NCBI GenBank assembly: GCA_008501735.1 | Contig: QQUF01000017.1 | Span: 1-9,558 of the forward strand | Direction: 5' to 3' | DNA length: 9,558 nucleotides | DNA from: Calditrichota bacterium | Lineage (GTDB): Bacteria > CLD3 | Part shown: positions 1 to 7,000 of the stretch, piece by piece | How the letters are laid out: every line of letters starts with the position of its first letter | Position numbering within the stretch: the first letter of the stretch is position 1 | The notes under the pieces: generated by a model | Seen by the model: the letters and a program-made list of their open reading frames with translations, nothing else | Database searches by the model: none | Told to the model about the DNA's origin: nothing | Position numbers and translations under genes: made by a program

Positions 1-1418
1 ACATTAATTTATTTGTAAGTCCGGATAAAGGAGTAACTTGGAATTCTCCGACAAAATATCCTTACGCTTCTCATTTTGGTTTTACAGCTCGTAGCGATAC
101 AGCCTACGATTACCAAGAAAGTGGAGCCGGTGGAAGTATTTATCAAGCAAGAAGTTATGATTCGGGAGCAACATTCCAACCTTACGAAACAATTGCAGAC
201 ACAATTTATGCATCAATTCAAACTCCTAAAATTGCTATCGGTGGTAATTCAATACTTCTTTGTCGTGTTGGAGATGATGTTAGTCTTTCTGATAATTTTG
301 CTTATCGTTCATTTGACTTAGGGAACACTTGGTTACCACCTTTTAACATAACTCCTCCGAATATTGATTCACAATTTCCTGATGTTTATTTCCATTCGGG
401 TAAGTTTCATTTTTCAGAAGGTTTTGGTTTTGCTGTTTACAATCGAAGCGATGACTTTGGAAACAGTTTTACACCTCATTGGTTGCTTTGTCTTCCAACA
501 GACAATTGTGCTGTTGACGAACAACAACAAATCACTGCTCACGAAAATAATGTCTTTGTTACTTTTGTTGACCCAAGTGAAGACCCTAAATACAGAATGT
601 TAACAAGGTTTTCAAGAGATGACGGAGATAATTGGTCTCAAGTTCAAATATCTTCAAAAGAAGACCCAAACTTTCCAGCAGTAGGAACTTGGATTTCTAC
701 TGCTGTAGATGACAGTATTTTTTATGTTGTTTATCGTGCAGTTGATTATACAGTTGGAGACCCTTTTGGAGTTCACGAACTTACTTTCCGCAGAGGCTTT
801 TACAAGTTTCCTTTTTTGAGTTTTGAACCTGATACTTTGAAAATCAATTCACAGTTTTTACCAAGTCAGTTGAATACAAACTTTACAGTTAGAAATACAG
901 GTGTAATTGACTTAGAAGTCTCACAAATCGAGCTTCCAAGTTGGATAACTTTACTTTCAGATTCAAGTTTTACACTTCAACCTGATTCAACCAAACAAAT
1001 CGAAATTCAACTTGATTTGACACAACCACTTCTTGAAGCAGAACTTCTCTTTCACACAAACCAACAAATTGATTCAATCAGAAGTTTTGTTGTTTTAGTT
1101 GACACTGTTATTACTGACTTGGGAGAAAAAGAAAACTTACCAAATAAGTTCTCATTGAGTCAGAACTACCCAAATCCATTTAATCCAACAACTACGATTA
1201 ATTACGAATTACAAATTACGAATTACGAGAAATCGACTCTTACAATTTTTAATGTTTTGGGTCAGAAGGTTAAGGAGTTTGAATTAACTAAGAAAGTCGG
1301 TTCGGTAGTCTGGAATGGAACCGATAATTTTGGAAATCCTGTGAGTTCAGGAGTTTATTTGTACCGTCTAAGAAACGGTAGTCTTAGTAAAACCCAAAAG
1401 ATGGTTTTGTTGAAATGA
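1..1418 (+). CDS. Sialidase-like beta-propeller exoprotein with T9SS sorting domain (5' truncated)
   Basis: The frame is open from the first full codon at base 3 to TGA at 1416-1418, so 471 residues are visible and the N-terminus lies upstream of the window. A TTG at 483 could be mistaken for a start, but strong homology to the next gene continues upstream of it in the same frame. Five Asp-box-like motifs (S-x-D-x-G-x-S/T-W/F) lie at bases 18-41, 153-176, 309-332, 447-470 and 612-635, the hallmark of BNR/sialidase-type beta-propellers. A beta-rich Ig-like or anchor-type domain follows (about 815-1115). The end is a T9SS type A sorting domain with NYPNPFNP at 1164-1187 and the terminal residues KMVLLK. 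The protein is therefore probably carried across the outer membrane and attached or released there. Catalytic activity is not shown: I see no clear sialidase Arg triad or FRIP motif, and many such propellers only bind ligands. It is a tandem paralog of the gene at 1534-3786. Confidence 0.9.
   Translation, partial: INLFVSPDKGVTWNSPTKYPYASHFGFTARSDTAYDYQESGAGGSIYQARSYDSGATFQPYETIADTIYASIQTPKIAIGGNSILLCRVGDDVSLSDNFAYRSFDLGNTWLPPFNITPPNIDSQFPDVYFHSGKFHFSEGFGFAVYNRSDDFGNSFTPHWLLCLPTDNCAVDEQQQITAHENNVFVTFVDPSEDPKYRMLTRFSRDDGDNWSQVQISSKEDPNFPAVGTWISTAVDDSIFYVVYRAVDYTVGDPFGVHELTFRRGFYKFPFLSFEPDTLKINSQFLPSQLNTNFTVRNTGVIDLEVSQIELPSWITLLSDSSFTLQPDSTKQIEIQLDLTQPLLEAELLFHTNQQIDSIRSFVVLVDTVITDLGEKENLPNKFSLSQNYPNPFNPTTTINYELQITNYEKSTLTIFNVLGQKVKEFELTKKVGSVVWNGTDNFGNPVSSGVYLYRLRNGSLSKTQKMVLLK
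1164..1418 (+). other. T9SS type A C-terminal sorting domain of the first propeller gene
   Basis: This segment encodes NYPNPFNP, then a linker containing a heptamer array, then a V-L-G-Q-K-V strand, an N-G-T-D-N-F-G-N turn, G-V-Y-L-Y-R-L and terminal KMVLLK. This order matches the Por secretion tail family, recognised by the type IX secretion machinery after Sec export. Downstream of the linker the residues differ clearly from the paralog's sorting domain, although the region before it is identical at the DNA level. Confidence 0.9.
1202..1229 (+). repeat. In-frame heptanucleotide tandem array, copy 1
   Basis: Four adjacent 7-base units read TTACGAA, TTACAAA, TTACGAA and TTACGAG. Seven is not a multiple of three, so successive units are read in different frames; together they encode a segment of the form NYELQITNYE. 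The array sits in the linker just after NYPNPFNP of the sorting domain. The T9SS domain of the 1614-residue gene has an unrelated linker without such units, which suggests the array is an addition rather than part of the family consensus. Confidence 0.85.
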
Positions 1419-1424
1419 TTAAAT

Positions 1425-1490
1425 GAGAACCCGACGAAAAAAGTCGGAGTCTCAAAAAATTCTGAGATTCTCACTCAAAGTGAGGCTCTC
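1425..1490 (+). repeat. 66-nt hairpin-rich intergenic element, copy 1
   Basis: It begins 6 bases after the stop of the truncated gene and is identical to 3794-3859. Hairpin A (1425-1453) has GAGA/TCTC outer pairs, a 2x2 internal loop and a CCGAC/GTCGG inner stem around loop GAAAAAA. Hairpin C (1464-1490) pairs GAGATTCTCAC with GTGAGGCTCTC around loop TCAAA, with one mismatch and one G-U pair. A third pairing, B (1447-1454 with 1463-1472), competes with both A and C. No T-run follows on the + strand, so it is not a standard intrinsic terminator. An mRNA 3' stabiliser, a processing site or a dispersed palindromic repeat are the likely roles. Confidence 0.75.
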
Positions 1491-1533
1491 AATTCACTGT
1501 GTTAATAAAATATTAAAAAAATAGAGAAAATAA

Positions 1534-3786
1534 ATGTTAAAAGAGAAACTAAGAGTAGTAGAAGTAGCTTTAATTTTCGTTTTACAAGCAAGTTTTTGTT
1601 TTGGTGAAAGTCCTCCGAGAGCTTACACAGAATTTGAGAATTACCTTTCAAATGAAAAAGTAATCACAAAAAGATACCAAAGTTCTGGTAGTAGTGAAAC
1701 TTATGTTTTGGTTGGAGTAACTAACCCTGAGAATGGAGAAGCAACACTTTACAGAAGTGTAGTAAGTGGAGTTCCAACTTATGAATGGACAGTTTTGCTG
1801 AAAGACGGTTTCAACTTTTTCGATGAACCAGTAAAAGCGATTTCAGTTAGTGCAAGAAACACAAGGCACATTTTTGTTCAGAGTGAGAGCGGAGAAATTT
1901 ACTTCACAACTGATGGAGGTTTTAGTTTTGAAAAATCAGAGAGCTTAGACGCACCACAGAATAAAACCCATTTTGAAACACTTGTAAAAGATTTTGATTT
2001 AAGTTCAGAATTTCAAGCATCAAAAACGACCCCTTCAAAATACACAAATCAAATAAATGATTTACCGCCTTATGCACCGACAGTTTGGGACACAATTTTA
2101 TGGGATTCAACAGAGACTTTGCTTACAAGTAACATTCCTTCAGGTTGGTTGGCATTTATGCACGGAAGAATCGAAGTTGATGATTCGGGTTTTGTTCACA
2201 TTGCAGCAGTTCAAGAAGATAGATTGCTAAGATATTTTAGAAGCACCGATTACGGAGTAAGTTTTGAACCCGAAGTTGTCTTTCCTGATACAATTGGTGG
2301 CTCCCGTGAAATTGTTGTAACTGAGAATAATGTCTATCTCTATACAATCAATCCTACGATAGGCTATCCTAATCCTCAAGTTAATTTGTTTGTAAGTCAG
2401 GATAAGGGAACAACTTGGAACTTACCAACTAAATTTCCATTTGGAGCGCATCCGGGAGTAACAGCTCGTGGTGATACAGTTTATGATTACCAAGAAAGTG
2501 GAGCAGGAGGAAGTATTTATCAAGCAAGAAGTTATGATTCGGGAGCAACATTCCAACCTTACGAAACAGTTGCAGACACAATTTATGCATCAATTCAAAC
2601 TCCTAAAATTGCCATCGGTGGTAATTCAATACTTCTTTGTCGTGTTGGAGATGATGTTAGTCTTTCTGATAATTTTGCTTATCGTTCATTTGACTTAGGG
2701 AACACTTGGCTACCACCTTTTAACATAACTCCTCCGAATATTGATTCACAATTTCCTGATGTTTATTTTCATTCGGGTAAGTTTCATTTTTCAGAGGGTT
2801 ATGGTTTTGCAGTTTACAATCGAAGTGATGACTATGGAAACAGTTTTACACCTCATTGGTTGCTTTGTCTTCCAACAGACAATTGTGCTGTTGACGAACA
2901 ACAACAACTTACTGCTCACGAAAGTAATGTCTTTACTACTTTTCTTGACCCGGGTGATGCACCAAAAGACTATTTGATAACAAGGTTTTCAAGAGATAAC
3001 GGAGACAATTGGTCTCAAGTTCAACTCGCTTCTCAACAAGCTCCAAGCTATTTGGGAATAGCTCCTTGGTATTCTACTGCCGTAGATGACAGTATTTTTT
3101 ATGTTGTTTATGTAGATGATAATGGAACGCCTTTTGAGTCATTAAAACTAAGGTTCCGTCGAGGTTTTTACAAGTTTCCATTTTTGAGTTTTGAACCTGA
3201 TACTTTGAAAATCAATTCACAGTTTTTACCAAGTCAATTAAGCACAAACTTTACAGTTAGAAACAAAGGTGTAATTGATTTGGAAATTTCACAAATAGAG
3301 CTTCCAAGTTGGATAACTTTACTTTCTGATTCAAGTTTTACACTTCAACCTGATTCAACCAAACAAATCGAAATTCAACTTGATTTGACACAACCACTTC
3401 TTGAAGCAGAACTTCTCTTTCACACAAACCAACAAATTGATTCAATCAGAAGTTTTGTTGTTTTAGTTGACACTGTTATTACTGACTTGGGAGAAAAAGA
3501 AAACTTACCAAATAAGTTCTCATTGAGTCAGAACTACCCAAATCCATTTAATCCAACAACTACGATTAATTACGAATTAGGAATTACGAATTACGAGAAA
3601 TCAGAACTAATAATCTATAACATTCTTGGAGAGGAGGTGAAATCTTGGAAACTAAGTTCCAGTTCAGGTGAGGTAGTTTGGAATGGAACTGATAATTTTG
3701 GGAATCCTGTAAGTTCAGGAGTTTATTTGTATCGTCTAACAAACGGTAGTTTTAACAAAACCAAAAAGATGGTTTTGTTAAAATGA
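1534..3786 (+). CDS. Sialidase-like (Asp-box) beta-propeller exoprotein with T9SS sorting domain
   Basis: This 750-residue protein has a Sec signal peptide at residues 1-24 (basic start MLKEKLR, hydrophobic core, predicted cut near C-F-G/E-S). The signal peptide supports the ATG at 1534, although the upstream sequence is A-rich with no clear Shine-Dalgarno. Asp-box-like motifs occur at residues 125, 237, 288, 333, 385, 431 and 486. The last six are spaced 45-55 residues apart, as expected for a six-bladed sialidase-like propeller. A conserved Cys pair lies in the segment LLCLPTDNC between the last two boxes. Residues about 550-640 form an Ig-like or anchor-type beta domain, and about 660-750 a T9SS type A sorting domain (NYPNPFNP at 667-674, terminal KMVLLK). 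Sec export followed by outer-membrane passage is therefore likely. The ligand is unknown and I see no clear sialidase catalytic set. It is the full-length tandem paralog of the gene ending at 1418, separated from it by 115 bases. Confidence 0.92.
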   Translation: MLKEKLRVVEVALIFVLQASFCFGESPPRAYTEFENYLSNEKVITKRYQSSGSSETYVLVGVTNPENGEATLYRSVVSGVPTYEWTVLLKDGFNFFDEPVKAISVSARNTRHIFVQSESGEIYFTTDGGFSFEKSESLDAPQNKTHFETLVKDFDLSSEFQASKTTPSKYTNQINDLPPYAPTVWDTILWDSTETLLTSNIPSGWLAFMHGRIEVDDSGFVHIAAVQEDRLLRYFRSTDYGVSFEPEVVFPDTIGGSREIVVTENNVYLYTINPTIGYPNPQVNLFVSQDKGTTWNLPTKFPFGAHPGVTARGDTVYDYQESGAGGSIYQARSYDSGATFQPYETVADTIYASIQTPKIAIGGNSILLCRVGDDVSLSDNFAYRSFDLGNTWLPPFNITPPNIDSQFPDVYFHSGKFHFSEGYGFAVYNRSDDYGNSFTPHWLLCLPTDNCAVDEQQQLTAHESNVFTTFLDPGDAPKDYLITRFSRDNGDNWSQVQLASQQAPSYLGIAPWYSTAVDDSIFYVVYVDDNGTPFESLKLRFRRGFYKFPFLSFEPDTLKINSQFLPSQLSTNFTVRNKGVIDLEISQIELPSWITLLSDSSFTLQPDSTKQIEIQLDLTQPLLEAELLFHTNQQIDSIRSFVVLVDTVITDLGEKENLPNKFSLSQNYPNPFNPTTTINYELGITNYEKSELIIYNILGEEVKSWKLSSSSGEVVWNGTDNFGNPVSSGVYLYRLTNGSFNKTKKMVLLK
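3532..3786 (+). other. T9SS type A C-terminal sorting domain of the second propeller gene
   Basis: The segment encodes NYPNPFNP, a heptamer-array linker, a strand ending in I-L-G-E-E-V, the turn N-G-T-D-N-F-G-N, G-V-Y-L-Y-R-L and KMVLLK. It has the usual architecture of the Por secretion tail. Sequence after the heptamer array (residues about 690-710) differs strongly from copy 1, then becomes similar again toward the end. Confidence 0.9.
3570..3597 (+). repeat. In-frame heptanucleotide tandem array, copy 2
   Basis: Four adjacent 7-base units read TTACGAA, TTAGGAA, TTACGAA and TTACGAG. It occupies the same position in the sorting-domain linker as the array at 1202-1229. The second unit differs between the copies (TTACAAA versus TTAGGAA), changing Q-I to G-I in the protein. 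The reading frame is kept in both. Confidence 0.85.
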
Positions 3787-3793
3787 TTTAATT

Positions 3794-3859
3794 GAGAACC
3801 CGACGAAAAAAGTCGGAGTCTCAAAAAATTCTGAGATTCTCACTCAAAGTGAGGCTCTC
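3794..3859 (+). repeat. 66-nt hairpin-rich intergenic element, copy 2
   Basis: This is identical over 66 bases to 1425-1490 and again starts just after the stop codon of a propeller gene (7 bases). The same three possible stems are present. It is followed by AGTTCTTAACTG, again without a T-run on the + strand. Read on the minus strand, hairpin C is followed by a run of six T, so terminator activity is more plausible for antisense transcription, although no minus-strand gene is visible here. Confidence 0.75.
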
Positions 3860-3923
3860 AGTTCTTAACTGTATTTTCAGTAGTGGTAAAAATAAAACAT
3901 TAGAGACCTGCGAAAATTTCTAA

Positions 3924-4010
3924 ATGCTTTTATCCAAATTAGGCTTAACAGCTTTTAAAAATCTGTCAAGTTTTGCAAGAACCATTGCTACTGGTGATAC
4001 AACAAATTAA
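3924..4010 (+). CDS. Possible 28-residue small protein or leader peptide
   Basis: An ATG at 3924 opens a 28-codon frame closed by TAA at 4008-4010, 24 bases before the start of the 1614-residue gene. The peptide begins MLLSKLGLTAF and ends ATGDTTN. It has three basic residues and hydrophobic residues spaced so that a short amphipathic helix is possible. No good Shine-Dalgarno precedes it (GAAAATTTCTAA). It could be a translated leader, a remnant of a decayed gene or a chance frame in AT-rich DNA. I do not recognise a family. Confidence 0.25.
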   Translation: MLLSKLGLTAFKNLSSFARTIATGDTTN

Positions 4011-4020
4011 TTAATTCAAA

Positions 4021-4025
4021 AAGGA
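4021..4025 (+). promoter_or_regulatory. Shine-Dalgarno sequence of the 1614-residue gene
   Basis: AAGGA lies 9 bases before the ATG at 4035, in the context CAAAAAGGAATTATTAAA. It supports that ATG as the start, together with the signal peptide that immediately follows. By contrast the second propeller gene has only an A-rich leader. Confidence 0.6.
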
Positions 4026-4034
4026 ATTATTAAA

Positions 4035-7000
4035 ATGTTGAAAAGGCAAACTTTGATGGCAACATCAGTAATTTTAGCTTCGGCTATATGTATTCAAGCA
4101 CAAACCACTGTAACACATTCAAATAATTTTGAGGTTTACAATGGTGAATTCAAGGAATTTAGAAGTGTAAAAGACATTTCTATTTCTGATGATAAAGTCT
4201 ATGTAATTAATTCAAGCTTTTACTTGGAAGGAACAACCACATTCAAACACAATACCGATGAGACTGTCGGTGCTATGTTAAAATCAAATCCAACTGCCGG
4301 ATTTTCGGAGTTTGTGATAAATGAAACAACAGCCGAATTTTCCAAAACAGATAAAAAGAATGTAAATTCAATCACTTCTGCAACAGTTGGAAGCGATGAG
4401 ATTTTATTCCTTGGAACCACAAATAGTCAAGTAAGAAAATACACTGGTTCATCTTGGGAAGATGAAGATGACTCAGAAACAAACTTGCCTATAAATTTTT
4501 CTGCAAATGCCTTTGCTAATTTTGAAGACCTTAACTTTACAAAAACCTTACTTGGTTTATCGAATGCCACAAATACAAGCGGAACCCCTCAAGCAACTCT
4601 TTACCAAGCTACAATGAATGTTGGAATTGCAGATTGGGCAAAGATTAACAAAAAGACAGGAGTTGAATTCAAAATGCCTGTTGTAGATATTTTGGTAAGT
4701 GATTATTCTGAGTATGGAACAAAGGTATTTGTAGCAGTCAATGATGGGAAGGGTGATAATGGAGCAGATGTAGATATTTCTCCTACAGATACAACTCAAG
4801 TAAATCAAAATGGGATTTGGGTCTCAGATGATTTATCGGCAGGTTTTACAAAATTAGAGCTTCTTGACGGAAGTTCTAGCCCGATTAAAGAGCAGTATTT
4901 TATTACAAGTCTTGGTTATGCCGCACCTGACAAACATTCGGATAATGCAAGTGCTTGGTTTGATACTGAAATTATTTTTGGGGTTTATAACATTCCCGAT
5001 GGAATTGGAGACAACGAACCTACTTTACCTTATGTAACTCAAGAAGATGACGGAATTGTTGACCAATACGGTTGTGGAATTCTTGCTCAGAAAATTGATG
5101 CAACAGACGGAACTGCTTTGGGAGATTGGAACCAATACAATTTAAGTCACGAAAATGGGACTTCTTCCGGTGATTTTGTTTCCCAGACAGAAGCGGCAAA
5201 TTTTTTGACAGATATGGAATTTATTTACGAATTTGATTCACAAACAGCAGGAATGCCAGCTATTTATGTTTCAGATTATGGAAATGGTCTTTACAGATTA
5301 TCAGATTTGAGCTACAACAATCTTTATGGAGCTTCAAGCACAGCACAAATCGGAAGTTACACTTGGGACGGTTCAACAGGTGGACAAAAAGAACATCTGA
5401 CAAATCTTGAAGAAAACCGAGATTTCGGAGCTTTTACATTGCAAAGTGAACTGTATGAAGACACTAACGAAAATAAACTCCAAGATATTTATCTCGGTGG
5501 TTTTAGAAGTTGCCAAAGAATGCTTTCGCCTAAATCGAATGACAAAGAATGGACAGCTTTAAAAGGATATGTTGAGCCTCAACACGGAATCGAATATGTT
5601 AATACTAGTGTTATCACTTCCACCCAAAATTCAACAGAACCAACACCAAGAGGAATCGTAGCAACAAATGGCAGTGTTTACATAAATATGACTAATGATT
5701 CTGACCTTGACGAGACTACCAAGTGGGAATTTTATTTTTCTCCGGGTGGTGCGATAACTTCATTTGCATCAGATAGATTTGGTGATTTAGAAGTTTATAG
5801 TAATGGACTTGAGCCTAATACTGATGCAAATGTAACAGACGGAATGGTTGTTGGTTGTAATCACGAAGACTTTGTAAAAGTAGTAAGTAGTGCAGTAGTC
5901 AGTGACCCACGAAATACAATCTATAATGTGAAAGAAGGCTATTCAATAAATTGGGATAATCTACCTGCTACTTTTAGTTCGGGTGATTCTTATGGTGAAA
6001 GAACAAATTATTACAATCGTAAAAGATTAGTAAATGATTTGGCTCTTATTGGAGGAAATAACCCTATTGTCATTGGAGCGATTGGAGATTGTCCGGGAGG
6101 AGCGAATAAGGATTGCGACGAAAGTATAACAGCAACAACTAATGGAGATAACTTGAGATTTATTATTGCAGGAACTCCTGACAATTTACAAGGAATTCAT
6201 AAATATGTCTCAGAAAGTTACGATGGAGTTCCTACATCATCTGATGTAAATGTAACAAAATTAGGTTTATGGTCTGATTTACTAAAAACTTCTTCGACTC
6301 AAACCTTTGGAACAGATGAGTTCTTTGATGATGGTTATCACGCAATTTATGGTATTTCAGATAACGGAACAAAAGTTTGGGAAGTTTATTTAAATACTGA
6401 TGAGAGCCTAAAAAAGATAACTTCAAAAACATCAATTACGGGTGTAACAGGAACTTTTAATGACATCAGTGTTGCAACAACGAATTTTATTTCTGCAATT
6501 CCAAACTTAGATGCAGAGGATTTGTTTTACAGCGTAATGCTTGCAGGTAGTAATGGAATTTTTATTAGCGAAAGAGTTAATGAAGATGACGTAACGAATC
6601 CGTCTTTTTCTTCTGTCTTGAATACTACATTTGAAAATATTAGTCCAATTGCGAATTTGGGAAGTAATTCATCTTACCTAACTTTTTCCGAAAGACCAAT
6701 GCGTTCAGTCAATGAAAATGAAGTTCTTTGCGTTTACTCGAACAGTGGTGAAAGTTGGAATAATATTATTTATACAAACAATCTAATTGAAGGCGACTTT
6801 GGAAATTGTAACACGATACCGAGTAATATCACTTTTGAACGAGAAGATATTGATTGGATAAAAGTTACAGATTTTGATAGTCATACTTTGCCTTACCCCA
6901 AGTCTTTGTGGTATTCAAATGACTCGGAAAGGGGAGTTCAAGCTACTGATGCAAATGGCAATCCTATATGCACTTCTTTATTCGGAACATCATTTGGAAA

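Noticed and set aside
1202-1229. CRISPR-like repeat
   Set aside because: The units are 7 bases long, directly adjacent without spacers, and lie in frame inside a coding sequence.
483-1418. A gene starting at the TTG at 483
   Set aside because: The same frame is open upstream to the window edge and matches the paralog residue by residue, so the TTG is an internal Leu codon of a truncated gene.
1425-1490. Intrinsic terminator call for the 66-nt hairpin element
   Set aside because: No T-run follows any of its stems on the + strand, so it is described as a repeat rather than a terminator.
2468-2977. Short + strand frames rich in F, L and I inside the second propeller gene
   Set aside because: The same out-of-frame peptides occur at the matching place in the first copy because the DNA is duplicated. 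They are frame shadows, not proteins.
3973-4001. Sigma-70-like promoter TTGCAA - 17 bases - GATACA before the giant gene
   Set aside because: Only four of six and three of six consensus matches, and FCB bacteria often use a different -7/-33 consensus, which I do not see clearly here.
4080-4100. Lipoprotein signal (Cys at residue 19 of the giant exoprotein)
   Set aside because: The residue before the Cys is Ile, which does not fit a lipobox (G/A/S at -1). A Sec signal peptidase I site after I-Q-A fits better.
4220-4808. Open frames on the minus strand inside the giant exoprotein gene
   Set aside because: They lie opposite a strongly supported coding frame, have no ribosome binding site or recognisable domain, and have the composition expected of antisense shadows.
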